Assembly: GCF_028769735.1 (NCBI RefSeq)
Contig: NC_088175.1
Location: forward strand, 1,116,001 to 1,180,000
Source: Zonotrichia leucophrys gambelii
Taxonomy: Eukaryota > Chordata > Aves > Passeriformes > Passerellidae
Length of the DNA stretch: 64,000 nt
Direction: 5' to 3'
Of this stretch, positions 33,440 to 45,953 are shown one piece after another. The translations under genes and the position numbers were made by a program. Under the pieces are notes generated by a model that saw only the letters and a list, made by a program, of their open reading frames with translations, was not told the origin of the DNA and did not search any database. Position 1 is the first letter of the stretch. Every line of letters starts with the position of its first letter.

Positions 33440-34024
33440 CTGGCCCATTGTATTTGCTGGGAAATGTCCCAGTAAAGGCAGGAATGATGCATCTGACTCC
33501 ATGTTCTCAGAAGGCCAATTTATTACTTTATAATACTGTATTATATTAAAGAATACTATACTAACTATACTAAAGAATACAGAAAGGATACTTAGAGAAT
33601 GCCAAAAAGCTAATAATGAAAACTTGTGACTCTCTCCAGAGAGTCACAAGTTTTGATTGGCCAAAGAATCAAAACAACTCACACCAGAATCCACTGAAAC
33701 AATCACCTGTGGGTAAACAGTCTCCAAGCACATTCCACACAGGAGAAGCAAATGAGATAAGAATTATTTTCCTTTTCTCTGAGGCTTCTCAGCTTCCCAG
33801 AAGAAAAATCCTGGGCAAAGGGATTTTTCAGAGAATGTGAACCAGAATCCAATGAAAAAATCACCTGTGGGTAAACAATCTCCAAACATATTCCACATGA
33901 GTGAAACACAGAAGAAACAAATGAGATAAGAATTGTTTTCCTTTTTCTCTGAGGCTTCTTAGCTTCCCAGGAGAAAATCCTGGGTGAAGAGATTTTTCCA
34001 GAGAATGTGAGTGCCCCACTGGCC
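33440..34024 (-). mobile_element. ERV solo LTR, family A, with internal tandem duplication and 6-bp TSD
   Basis: LTR at 33446-34018, flanked by CTGGCC at 33440-33445 and 34019-34024. At 573 bases it is about 150 longer than its relatives. The segment at about 33684-33840 (CACCTGTGGGTAAACA ... ATTTTTCAGAGAATGTGA) is repeated at about 33846-34010 with a dozen changes. Confidence 0.85.
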
Positions 34025-36233
34025 CACCTTGTAGCCATGCTGGAAAGGAAAAGTGCTGCCCACATGATCTCACATGGTTCATCTCTTTAGTAATGGATGA
34101 TCTCAGCAGGAAACGTAGGCAGAAGTTTCTGTGCTCTGTGTTATGGGAGGATTAGGTATGAAAGAGTTCTGCTGTTTTGGTTCATGCTGTCATGGTTTCG
34201 GTGAGCAGGTGGGTGCCCAGGGAATTTTAATGCAAAAAATGTCAGATCCCCTAGGATTAGGTGTCAACTGACTGATGATTTTGAGGAATGAAGTCTTGAA
34301 TTTGGCACATAAAAATAGCAGCTGCGTGGGACCTTGTCACCATTTCCTCTGAGAACTTTAACTTTGGGATTCTGCTGCTGTTCAGCTCTAGTATGTAAAT
34401 ATTCATTCACCAAATCTCACTCTTCTGCACTCTGCCCCCAGTGCCTCCCTGCAGCTTTTACTGTGCTAATGGGATGACAATGGGGCACATGTGGTATAAT
34501 AAGGTGAGGAGTGTAAGGCCTGAACTCCACATGGCTGGAAATGTGTTAGCACCATGATAATCACAAAGTAGCAGCTGTCTTACCCTCTCTTTTTATTTTT
34601 CTTTTTGAAACCCACTCTGCTTGTTTTATAATTACTTGGGCTCATTATGAACACAAAAATAGCTCTTCTATTTAAGGAGAACAGATGGTTTTTCTAATGA
34701 TTTTTCCTTAAGATTGAATGAATTGTGGTTGAGTCAGAAACTGCCAGCCCAGAAACGTATGTTTTGATTAGAGAAATTCTTGATTAGGTTAATTGAGTGT
34801 GACTCAGTGTGATGTACATTTGGCCAACTTAAAAGCTTTCCAACTTTGTCTTGGATAGAGAGACTGCAGCCCATCTCTGAGGACAGAGCAGCAGGGAAGG
34901 GAGTGCAGGTGAGGATAGATAAGCCAGAGGGATGTAACATTTTCAGGAGGACTGGGAAGCATTTAAAACATGAGGACACATTTGTCCATTCACGTCTTGT
35001 TCCTCAGAGTGAGGAACAAGAGTAAATTCCTTCCAGTTTCCAGCTGAGAGGAGCCAAGCTCAGACCCAAACTGGGACAGCCAAGGGTGCTCCTGGGGACC
35101 CAGCCTGCAGGAGACGGACAGGGAGAGGAGCTGTAGAGTAACTTTGCCTTTGGGAAGTCCCTGTGTCATGAGAGGGAGCAGGGATTTGGTTACACTGAGC
35201 CTTGATAAGTTAAAGATTTCATAGCTGTGTTTGTGACATCCAGGCGAGTGTGTGTTTTAGCAGACAGGTGATCTTTTTTGACTTTAATAGAAAAGGAGAT
35301 AGAGGATGTCCTGAGCAGGCTCAGTGTCACTCAAGGTGCCTTATTTAGGCCATGGAGTGAGTTTAATGTGCTGTAATTTGTGTGCAAACTCAAGCTTGGT
35401 GGGACAGGGTGCAGCAGAGATAACGTGGAGCTCAGCAAAACAGTTAAACTTTAGAGAATAACCCGAAATCTCTGACTTCTTGACTATTTTATGATGCTTG
35501 CTGGAGACTAAGGGATTGTGATGCCTCTCTGAGACCTGAGTCCTCTTCCAGACACTGGCATGTGGCCAGAAAAACTCTTAAGAGATGTGTCCTGTGCTCC
35601 TTTCCTCTGTGACTAGAAATGGCATGCACAAAATGCAGTCCTTGATGTTCCCACTGTAATTCAACACTTGGTCTGGGAGCTGTCCAGGACCATCTTCTAG
35701 AGACTCTTTATTTCCTGTGGCTGAATATAAATTCAAACCCCTTTGAGAGCATCCCAGCAGCCCTGGTTTTGTAATTCCCAGAATGTCTTTTAGCAACTGG
35801 GCAGCCATTCTTCTCTCTTTTTTGCCTTTTCTCCGGTGCTTCTTATTGCTGCTCCTTTTTCCACATGAGGCTCACGAAGCAGAGCCCTCCTTCTCCAGCC
35901 CTGATCTCAGTGCTGCTGCAGAGGTCAGCAGGAGGGTGGCTCAGCCACGTCTCTGTGCCCCTTGAAGGGCATTTTGTGTGTCTGTGTCCCTTCAGACATG
36001 TCCTGTCATGTGTTTGAAATGAATCCTCTCCCACAGCATTCGTGCAGTTTGGTGTGGGCAGTGACCAAACCAAACCAAACAGGTCCTGTCCTTGTTCCAT
36101 CTCCTTTTTGTTGACTCCTGGACACTGAGAATTTTAAACTTTCTGTGCTTAAAGGCACAGACCCACAGGAGAACACTGCATTTGACCTGAGGTCATGGAA
36201 CAGGTTTCCAAAATTGATTGATAGCACTGGGAT
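34025..36233. other. No feature recognised
   Basis: About 2.2 kb without a recognised gene or repeat family. ORFs are under 90 codons. Confidence 0.5.
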
Positions 36234-36660
36234 TATGGGTGTGTAGTTGGTTAGAAGTGTGTAATATCACAGGGTGGAAAACTTAGAGTTTTGGATTTTA
36301 GAATATAGAAATAAATATAGAAGCAAGATGGAGGTTTTAGGGTGGAGGCAGGTTGCTCTTTACCTTCTTTTCCTTCTTCTTCATGGGTTTGGGTGATGTT
36401 TTGTAATTGGACAGAAAAGTCCCCATTGCAGGCTTCCAGGGATCAGTTATTGGGTTAAAAGGGAAAATAATCTATGTGTCCTTTCTTAATTGGCCAGTTT
36501 AGTTTTTAAATACCTTGTAACAAGAGATAATTAGCCATTTTGTGCCTTCTAATGAAAAGCTGCAGAACTCTTGGTTGTGAGGCTGATGAGAAATAATAAA
36601 CACCTGAGTCTGAACAGGAACTACATCTGGAGTGCCTTCAATCCAGGCCCAGAGAAACCA
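36234..36660 (+). mobile_element. ERV solo LTR, family B
   Basis: Shares with copies at 40816 and 60386 the blocks GCAAGATGGAGGTTTTAGG, TTGGGTGATGTTTTGTAATT and CAGTTATTGGGTTAAAAG. An AATAAACACCTGA poly(A) signal lies near 36595, followed by GTGCCTTCAATCC. The 3' boundary is approximate and no TSD was found. Confidence 0.75.
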
Positions 36661-37584
36661 ATACCTTTTTGTGGACAAAATTGTGTCTTTCAGGACATCA
36701 AGGCAGACATTCCCTGTGGGGACAGCATGTGGGTGTGAAGCAGCAGGTCTGGAATGATGTGTACAATGCCAGAAGAGAAGGATGAGGTACCAGCCCACCT
36801 CCTGTCACAAGGGTGATGCAAAAGTGTCCATGTGGCTGTTAGGATGTGATATTGACAGAGACATTTGATATGTCAGGGTTAAGGTGTGTTTTATCCTCTC
36901 CTTGCTGGATTATGAATGGAAAAAATTATTGCATTCAGCTGCTTGAAGGTATGTAGGTATGGTAGTGAGTTGTGTTGGAGGATCTTTCATTATGAATCTG
37001 AGAGAAAGGAGCTAAAACTAATTTTAAATCAAAGCAAAGCACTCATAGGAGCAAGATCCATCTTTCTCTAGCACTGCACAGAATTTGGATGCAGCAGGTC
37101 TGAGTGCAGCAATTTTCCATCCTGGAAGGACCAGGTAGATTCTTCATCCTGTGATCTGAGTTACAGGAATAGTTGTGGCTTTAGGGAAAGGAGCAAGTCA
37201 TTAAAAATACAACATTTATATTTTCTTTGTTAGAATATTTATTTATTTATGTTATTTTGTTATCAAATTTTTATTTGATATTGAGAGTCCTTCCTAAAAC
37301 ACCATATCTTATTTCATAGATGTGCTTTCCTAAACAGAGGTAGGGGAAGGTGAAATATTGTCCAAAATACACTGACAAAACCACCTGAAGAGTTTGAACC
37401 TGAATCCTTGTCTTAATTATTGGCCGTGCCTCGTATCTGGTAGACAGCACTCCCCTCTGTGGTGCCTTTAGAGCCGATTTTGTAAGGATTTCTGCCTCGA
37501 TGCAGGAATGAGAAAGTGAGAGAGGCTCTAGAGGGCAGTGCAGCATCCCTGTGATGGGAGAGCATCCCGGATTCGTTCACAGGA
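36661..37584. other. No feature recognised
   Basis: AT-rich sequence between an LTR and a tandem duplication. Confidence 0.45.
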
Positions 37585-38279
37585 ATCCTACTCTGCAGGA
37601 TGATTTGATTGCTTAAAACAGATAAAAAAGATAGAATTAAGCAGTAGCTTTTGTTATTTCACAGGAAGTTTTGATTGATGAAAATTTTTTGCACCAAGAA
37701 GTCTTAGCCTTCTTTTTAGAGGAGCTTTGAACATTAGACTGGCTGTACTAATTTTGAAAAGGTTTTACTCTCTTAAAAAAAAAAAAAAAAAAAGAAAAAA
37801 AGTGATATTTGTGTAGAATTTAAGGAAACAAACGAACCAAAGCTCACCCCTCCTGTGCACCTAGCAGAGTCCACATAAGAACTATTTGTTTTCACATTGT
37901 CTTTCCCCTTCTTCAGCACAGCCTTCTACTTCTAGCACATCCTACTCTGCAGGATAATTGCTTTAAACAGATAAAAAGAAGGGAGAACTAAGCAGTAATT
38001 TTTGTTATTTCACAGGGAGTTTTGATTGATGAAAATTTTTTGCACCAAGAAGACTTAGCCCTCTTTTTAGAGGAGCTTTGAACATTAGACTGGCAGTACT
38101 AATTTTGAAAAGGTTTTAATCTCTTAGAAAAAAAAAAAAAGTACAATATTTGTGTAGAATTTAAGGAAACAAACAAACCAAAGCTCATCCCTTCTGTGCA
38201 CCTAGCATAGTCCACATAAGAACTATTTGTTTTCACATTGTCTTTCCCCTTCTGCAGCACAGCCTTATAATGCAACACA
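37585..38279. repeat. Two-copy tandem duplication, period ~354 bp
   Basis: Copy 1 runs 37585-37938 and copy 2 37939-about 38279. Both start ATCCTACTCTGCAGGAT and share AAAATTTTTTGCACCAAGAA, GAGCTTTGAACATTAGACTG and GAACTATTTGTTTTCACATT. Each carries a mid-unit poly(A) run (about 37777 and 38129) of different length. Identity is roughly 90%. The unit has no family I recognise. Confidence 0.93.
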
Positions 38280-38418
38280 TCCTCTGACTGGATGTGCTCC
38301 TGTTTCCCTTGTAGAGAGATAAATCAATAAATCATTGTGTCAGCAGAGCACAGCTTGAAGCAACATTCCCTTGTGCTCTAACGTTTTGAATTCCCTTCAG
38401 GTGGGAGCTCAGATGTGC

Positions 38419-38434
38419 CACACACACACACACA
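38419..38434. repeat. Short (CA)n
   Basis: Eight CA dinucleotides. Confidence 0.9.
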
Positions 38435-38869
38435 CCTGCCTGCTGATAACATTGCAGGGCAGCATCCAGGGTGGCAGGGGGGTGACTGGGGGTGTCAGTC
38501 TGTCCTCAGGGTGTGCAGACATAGCCTGGAGCCTGCTCCTGCTGTCAAAGGGCTCAGGAGCTCCTTGCTGCCCCATAAACAGCTTATATATGGCTGGATG
38601 GTTATTTGATGAGCACTTGGCATGGATTTTTGCTCTGTGAGAGGGCTCATGTCTCCAGACTGTGTGGTTGTGCTGCTCATGTGGATGGGGTGTTTCAGAG
38701 CTGGGGATGGAGGAATCAGGGCTGAAATCCTGCAGGGAGGTGTTTGAGCCAGGACTGTGCCGCCAGCACCCTTCTGTAAGGCAGCACAAGGGGGATTTCT
38801 ATCAAATTTCTAGGTAGCAATGCTCCTTCCAAATTAAACTCGACTGCCTTTCACAGCAGGAGAGAGGAG

Positions 38870-39275
38870 TGTGGTGTGTGTGAGGGTCTGCTGGATGAGG
38901 TGAGAGATGAGAATTTGACTCCATGTTCTCAAAAGGCTGATATTTATATTATATATTATATTATATTATATTATATTATATTATATTATATTATATTATA
39001 TTATATTATATTATATTATATTATATTATATTACAATTATACTAAAGAAAGAGCAAGGAGACATCAGAAGGCTTAACAGGAATGAATAATAAAAACCTGT
39101 GACTTCTCAGAGCCTCGACACAGCTGGACCATGATTGGTTATTAAATTAAAACAATTCACATGCTGAATAAACTGTCTCCAAATCCCATTCCAAAGCAGC
39201 ATAACAGGGAGAAGCTGGAGCTTCCCCGGAGAAGAAATCCTGGCGAAGTGATTTTTCAGAAAATATCACAGTGAC
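38870..39275 (-). mobile_element. ERV solo LTR, family A, with expanded ATATT tract
   Basis: Family signatures include GACTCCATGTTCTCAAAAGG at the R/U5 side and GAAATCCTGGCGAAGTGATT at the other end. The usual short TATTATATTAAA tract is replaced by a ~90-base (TATAT) pentamer array. A 5-bp GAGGA flanks both sides if the ends are moved by one base. Confidence 0.82.
38939..39032. repeat. (TATAT)n pentanucleotide microsatellite inside an LTR
   Basis: About 17 pentamer units (ATATT register), nearly perfect, at the place where sibling LTRs have only two or three units. Confidence 0.95.
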
Positions 39276-40815
39276 TGAGGACATTACCCCAAGCTGTTCC
39301 TCTGGGTGGATAGAAAGGATTTGTATGTGGGCTCAGCATTAGGTAACTGATGCTTCTGAAATACCTATTTGTTTGTTTTCTAAGCAGAGAACATCTTGTT
39401 CATCTGTGCAAATGAGAGATGATGAGAGGGAAGGAGGGGCTGTGGATAACAGAGAGGACTTTACATAACTGAGGTGAAAAATAAGATGCTCTCATTTGAA
39501 CCGGAGGGAAGGAAAATTGCTTATACATACTTCCAGAAGAATCCATTAAAAAAAAAGAAGAAAGCAGTGTTTCCTCTCTCCCTTCTATCTCTTTATTTTC
39601 TAATTCTGCCTTTAAAGAGGAGGTACATGAGACCTACAAATGCCACAGTTCTACTGCGACTTAATTCTCTTTTCCAGCAGTACCTGTCTACCTTCTCTAT
39701 GGTTTTTGGAATAGCTGCTGCTGGTGGTGTTTGTCCAGGTGAATTAACAAGCTGCCTGTCAGACCACCCTGGTTTTCAGACACAAAATGTAGAATTTTCA
39801 AGTAGGAGACCTGTTGGCAACACTTTGTGAATCAGACTGTCTGCTGCCTGATGAATGCTGCACAGCTATTACTGTAGTAGAGATTGCTGCTAATTTTTGT
39901 TTGTACCAATTAATTTCCCTATGTGTTTCCTAATTAAATAAGGTATGACTGTAAAGCAGATTAACAGAATGATGCCAAATTCCTGTCTACAGCCTCCTTC
40001 TGAATGGAGCTTGTTATTTCCTCTATGGTTTAAAACTGAGCCATGTGTGCTGTCTTCATTTAGATTAAAGAGCAAGAAATCAGCTTAATTTCATACTGTT
40101 ATTATTTAAGACTGCTTTGATTTTTCGGAGAAGGGAGATAGCCAAAGGGCTTAATGCCATTGAATTGATGTGCTGCAAGTTCTTGTCATTAGCATTTCTT
40201 TTGTGTGCAGCTCCTTTTAGATAAGGGACATCTTTTCTGCTTGGTGCTCTCACACAATTCCTTTGCCTGTCTGATGCTCCAGGTGTTCAGAAGTGGATAA
40301 ATAATAGGGGGGAGGGATTTTGTTCTTCCTAAAATCTGAGAGTCAAAATATGGTTGTTGGCTTTTAAACACAGTGGTGCTTTTTATTGCCCTTTTCCCCC
40401 TCAGTGATTTGGCCTCCTGTTAATGGGGAGAGAACTTGGCTGAATTCTGCCTGTTTTAACAACAAGAGGTAAAGCCCTCAACACTCTCTAAGGAAAAGTC
40501 CAGAAACTCAAAATAGATTCAGTATAAGCAGTGCCTGGGCACACAGAAAGTTAATTGTTCTACTAATGAGAGATAATTCTGCCTCACTCAGCTGGGTCAC
40601 TGGGGAATGTAGAAAAGCAAACATGATGACTCTGAGCCCTAAAGCTTCTGCTGGTGTCACTGCTTTTGTAATTCTTGCACTTGCAGGGAGAGAGAAGGAT
40701 CTGGAGTTTAATATTCCCTCTCTTTATGTGCTCTCATTAAAGCTGTGCTGATGGCCTGCAGGCTGGATCTGATGTAACCATCACAGCTCCCCAACTTCTC
40801 TGGCATTACTTTCTG
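39276..40815. other. No feature recognised
   Basis: Contains an open frame of 118 codons (39474-39830) with no recognisable domain. Otherwise unremarkable. Confidence 0.45.
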
Positions 40816-41068
40816 CAAGATGGAGGTTTTAGGGTGGAGGCAGGTTGTCCTTCTTTACCTTCTTCTTACTCCTCCTTCATGGGTTTGGGTGATGTTTTGT
40901 AATTGGACAGAAAGTCTGCATTGAGGGATTCCAGGGATCAGTTATTGGGTTAAAAGGGAAAATAATCTAGGTGTCCTTTCTTAATTGGATAGTTTAGTCT
41001 TAAAAGACCTTGTAACAAGAGATTTGTAGCCAATTTGTGCCTTGCTATTGAAAAGCTGCAGAACTCAA
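40816..41068 (+). mobile_element. ERV LTR fragment, family B
   Basis: Matches 36319-36576 over its whole length (CAAGATGGAGGTTTTAGG to GAAAAGCTGCAGAACTC) but lacks both LTR ends. It is a partial copy in the same orientation. Confidence 0.8.
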
Positions 41069-41986
41069 GCTCTTACCAAGGTTTTAAAACCAATTTCAGC
41101 TCACTTGAGCAAGTTGTGAGGGCTTGCTCCTCACCTGCTGGAGCTACAGGCTTGTGCCAACTTCAGAGAAAACCTGAGCAAGCACCTGAGGTGGGAAGGC
41201 AAAGTTGGCAGCAGTGCTGGGGGAAGCACAGCAAAGTTATCAATGCTGGGGGAAGCACAGCACTCCTGCATGGTCCTGCTCAGCACACTTATTCCTCAGC
41301 TAATGCTGGCTGTTTCAGGGCTGAGAGAAACACTTTTTTTTTGTCTAACTTGTGAGAAAGCAAGCACTGAGCTGTGTGGCAGCAGGGCACATCACTGTCA
41401 TCACAGTGTGGCAGGAATAAAAGCTCCTTCCCATTGCTGAGCTGGGGACATGGGATGGGCAGGGAGAGAATGATGAGGATGGGACAGCAGCACCTGCTGG
41501 GACACTCCTCGGTGCTGGCTCCTTTTCCAGGGAGCACAGACCTGCCAGGGCTCTGCTGGGATGGTGTGAATTGCTGCTGCTACCTTGAAAAGTGCAAGAC
41601 AGGCTCTGGTGGGCGTCAGGAATGCAAATCCCTCTGAGGCTTGACAAGTCTCTTGCAGCTTTGCCAAGAGGGAAGGGCTGGCTCCTGGCTCATCCCTGAA
41701 CCTGTCTGCCAGTGCCATGGAGTATGGGAGCCACAGGGGATGCTGGGGTGGTCTAGACAATCTGCAGGTGCTTCAGTGCCTGCCTGCCCTGCAGTTTGAT
41801 GCAGTCATTGCCAGCCCGGTGTGTGGGATGGGGGACAGACAGAAGGACCTGCCTGGCACTCGGCAGAAGGGGGGTGTGGGAGCCATCCTTGAAGCACTGG
41901 CAAACACAGAGTGATGATGAAGTTTTCCAGCCTGTCCATGAGGTTGTGGAGGGAAGGGTGACTGCAGCTAGAATAAATCTCTCTGG
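41069..41986. other. No feature recognised
   Basis: Moderately GC-rich sequence with several overlapping ORFs of about 100-120 codons, mostly antisense to each other. None has a recognisable domain. Confidence 0.45.
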
Positions 41987-42424
41987 TGTTGTAATTTCTG
42001 CGGTCCCCTGTGGTAGGAGGGAATGAATCTGACTCCGTGTTCTTGGAAGGTTAATTTATTATTTTGTGATATTATATTATAGTATAGTATATATCATATG
42101 ATATATATTATATTATGCTATACTAAACTATACTTAAGAATAGAGAAAGGATACAGACAGAAGGCTTAACAAGATACTAATTAAAAACCCGTGACTCTCT
42201 CTCCAGAGTCCAACACAGCTGATGGTGATTGGTCATTAAGTCAAAACAATTCACATGGAACCAATCAAACAACCACCTGTTGGATAAACAATCTCCAAAT
42301 CACATTTCAAAGCAGCAGAACACAGGAGAAGCAAATGAGATAATGATTGTTTTCATTTTTCTCTGAGGCTTCCCAGGAGAAGGAATCCTGGCAAAGGGAT
42401 TTTTCAGAAAATATGACAGTGACA
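41987..42424 (-). mobile_element. ERV solo LTR, family A
   Basis: 438 bases. The flanks are CTCTGG (41981-41986) and GTCTGG (42425-42430), a 5/6 match to a 6-bp target-site duplication. It has the usual AATAAATTAACCTTCC-type poly(A) region on the minus strand and CCACCTGTTGGATAAACAAT in the U3 part. Confidence 0.85.
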
Positions 42425-42546
42425 GTCTGGTCAGCACCTCTGGCAGCAAGTAGTGCCTGGTAGGAGCACAGCAGCAGGGCTGGCATGAGAACTGCTGGAA
42501 TTTTCTGATTTCACCCAACTTTCACAGCCTGCAGTTCAGGGATGAG

Positions 42547-42828
42547 CACCTCTGTCACTATAGGACACGAAACAACCCGAGAACACACTCTGCTGCTCTC
42601 AAGGTGAAGAAAAGGGAAGTTTATTTTCTGACTCCAACATTTATAGTTTTCCAAAAGTGACACCTCTCCAATGACACTGGACAAACCAACAGTCCATCAA
42701 ATTCCTCCTCCTCCATAAAAGAATGCAAAACAATAAGTTATTTACAGAAAGTGTGTGAGAACGTTTGCTACAAGAATGTAAACATCAGAAGGCTGAGAAA
42801 AACTTAAAAAATCAGGGCAACACACCTC
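42547..42828 (-). mobile_element. ERV solo LTR, family D, perfect 6-bp TSD
   Basis: LTR 42553-42822 (270 bases) between two copies of CACCTC (42547-42552, 42823-42828). In minus-strand sense it starts TGTTGCCCTGATTTTT, has a weak TATA element (ACTATAAATG) and AATAAACTTCCC, and ends CCTATAGTGACA. TG...CA ends and the TSD make the call secure. Confidence 0.9.
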
Positions 42829-45722
42829 TGCTTCCAGCTCCTGCTGCTCCACCAGGATGCAGGGATGGCAAACTGCAGGCAGGCAAGGTCACACTGCTTT
42901 CCTGTAAATGGCAGGCATGTGCAAAGTGTAATGGATAATTCCATGATGTCAACGACCAGAAGCAAACGTCTCGCAGGGTGTAATTGGTTTCTCTATAGTG
43001 TCAAGTGCTTTTATGTGTTCAGCATAAATATCTTTGCATTGATTGGGAGGAGAAGATAAAAATCAATGATTTACAACACTGAAGTGCTTAGAACATGACA
43101 TTAAAATGACTCTGGGAGACTTAGCTCATAGGGGACATAGTAAATACTCCAGAGGTACAGGAAATGAAGAGACTCTTCCCAAGTCCCGAAACCAAGCAAT
43201 AAAATTTGATAGATGCTGTGTTCCTCTGCCTAATGGGTTTTAATACTGACATTTCTTTTTGTAGAATTGCTCTCTTTTTTGTTGTTTAGTTGTGGTTATT
43301 TTTTACTCTTATTTGTTTGGATGTTTAGGACCCCAGGCTAAGTGGAGACATTGTTATTTTCATGAAGAAACTCTATAGCTTGAGCAAAATGGGAAAAAGT
43401 CCTGTTTTAGCTGGCTTTGTACTAAGCACTGGGAATTTGTCCTGAATTATGAGTGCTGAGGAGCATGATAATCAGAGAAAATAAAGCTGGGCAGGATCAC
43501 AGATCCATCCCTTTGCCCCACATCTAGATGAATTGTATCAAACTCACTCCTGACAGATTTTCTTGCCGCAATTTAAGCACAGATATCAGATAATCTCCTT
43601 TCTATCCATAGTGATTTTTTATTTCCCCTTTTTTTGAATCTCCTTGTGTCACATGTTTTCTATATGCGTTTTTGTTTGTTTCATTTGGGTTTTGAGGTTT
43701 TTTTGGGTTTTTCTCTTGTTTCTTTTTTTTTTTTAAATTTTTTTTTCCCACCAGGCCTTTAAATTGTCCCTTTTTTTACCCCCATTAAGCTACCAGACAT
43801 GAGATGCAGTCACAGTACTTTGATTCCTCCCAGTCTAGAAAATAAGACACAGCAGTGGTTTTTGATGGAAGTATTTATATGCGGCTTTGGTACTTTTTTA
43901 TTAGTCAGGAGAATCCTAACTGTCTTTCCATGCTGGCAGCAACCTGTGTGATGAGCTGTTCCCTGGAGAGGATAATTCCTCTGAGCTTCCTGAGGACTTG
44001 CAGCCTCTTGTCTGGGAACCTCAACTTGAATTTGGGCTTTAAAGTAGAAGGAAAAAAATGACAAATTATGGCTGAAGGATTCCAGATCTACCTGGTGCAG
44101 GAGAAGTGTGCAAATGGATTGCTGGTGTGTTTAGCTGAAATTCAGACGCTGTGCGCTTGCATTTCTGTGAGGGGTACAAAGCAAGGTGTCCCAGAGGGGC
44201 TCTGCTGGCCCTGTGCATCAATATCAGCAAAAGTCAGCACAGAGCTTCACTCTGTTCTTGAAATATCTGTATGTAACCAGGGCAGGAAGCCACATGAAGG
44301 GAATTGACAATGATATTTTGAAGAATTTTCACTAAGATTGCATGCAGCTACCTGCAGACACAAGGTGAAGCATCAGCTAGATCCAGTGTCGCTTTCTTCC
44401 TCAAGCCTAAAATGAGGAAGGAAAAACTGTTTGCTCAGGAATTTCTGCCTCTTCAGTGCACAGGTCTGACTTGACTTTGGCTGCCTGCTCTAATTGCTGT
44501 TTAATGAAAAAGCTGTAAAACACCATGGAACAGCCAATAAATCAGCAATGTGTACGGAAAATTTAAAAAGCGTGTGCACTCCCAAAGTGACACGAGAACA
44601 ACAGGGGATGTGATAACCTGAGATCTTCTGACCTTTTTACCCCCAAATCTCTGTGGGAACTCCTGTTTCTCCACCTGGCTGTTGGCAGAATTGATGGTTT
44701 GTATCTCTCCATCTCCTCAGCCTTTGAATCAGGTCCAGCCCAGCTCTGCTGCTCTGCCAGGCAGGCTGCTGTGGGTAGTGCTGACTGCACACTCTGCCCA
44801 GCACTGCCAGGAAATTGCTGCCCCAGGGTGAGGCCAGGAATTGTTAAAGTTTTCAAGGAACAAGTCAAGGCTGTTGCTGAACTGAGGGGAGAAACATGCT
44901 GTGAATTGAAATAATTAACACAGCTTTGATCACAGAAATAGGCACTGCTTTGTCTTTGGCTTTATACAAAGTTAAAGGGAAAAGTGAAAGGTGTTAATGG
45001 TATCTCTTCATTAACCTAATCCTTCAGAGTGGCAAATTAGGATCTGATTTCTATCCCTGCCATCAGCATTGGTGTCTAGCCTCTTCCTGTGCTCCTGCTA
45101 CCTTTTGGTTTGGAGATGAGTGATGCTGGATCCCTGGGTGCAATAAATTTATGAGAGTTCAAAGCACAGCTCAGGTGGCCCTGGTGAAGAAAAATCAAGC
45201 AATATTGACCTTGTGCTGGATGAGCATCTGGCATGCCACATCCCATCCCTTTGTGCAGCCACTGCTTGTTTTACCCTGGTATTGCCTAACACCAGCCCAG
45301 ACCATGAATACCTGCTGAGCCCATGGGTTAATTCCCATGCTCAGGGCTGATCCTACAGGACATGGCAGTGCTGGAGTGCAGGAGTCACCTGAAGGCAGAC
45401 AAAGCCCATGTTCTGTCTGCTGCCATGCCAGCCTAGGAAAGGATGGCTGTGCATGCAGCTGGAGGGTCACAATGAGGCAAAGTGGAAATTTTCCAGGGTA
45501 GAAATCCATCTTGATTTAGGTGAAATGTACATTTTTGAGTTGAATCTGTGGTTAGAAACCACAGCTATTTAGCCTGACTGCAGAACCTAGGCTCAGTGAA
45601 GTTGCTTCAGTGAAGGACAGAGATAAATGGGGGGAGACAGAGGGTGATAGAGACAGAGACTGCTGTGAGAGCAAGTCAACTGACCTAGGAATTCTTTCTG
45701 ATAAAGAAGAACTAGCAGCAAA
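42829..45722. other. No feature recognised
   Basis: Includes a T-rich stretch (about 43620-43780). No gene, RNA or named repeat was identified. Confidence 0.5.
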
Positions 45723-45953
45723 TGTCACGTGAAATTCGTAAATTCATAAAAATTAATATGTATGAACCTATTGTGAAATTGTATGCATATGTATCCGAGA
45801 GAGGGATAAAAAGGGACCCGAAGTTCCCAGAGGTACGCATGCCTTTTAAGGAGAGAAATCTCGGCATGCGTCTGGCGCTGTAATAATAAACGTACCGGCT
45901 TTACAACTCTCACAAAGTTGTGGAGTTTTTGGCTATATCTCTGCAAAACAACA
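45723..45953 (+). mobile_element. ERV solo LTR, family E (short)
   Basis: 231 bases from TGTCACGTG to ACAACA, with a TATA-like GGGATAAAAAGGGAC near 45804, AATAAACGTACCGGC at 45885 and a TTTACAACTCTCACAAAG U5-like end. This layout is typical of short avian ERV LTRs. No TSD was found. Confidence 0.75.

Noticed and set aside
38945..39030. ATATT array considered as a CRISPR-like or telomeric repeat
   Set aside because: Perfect pentamer without spacers in a vertebrate LTR context; simple microsatellite.
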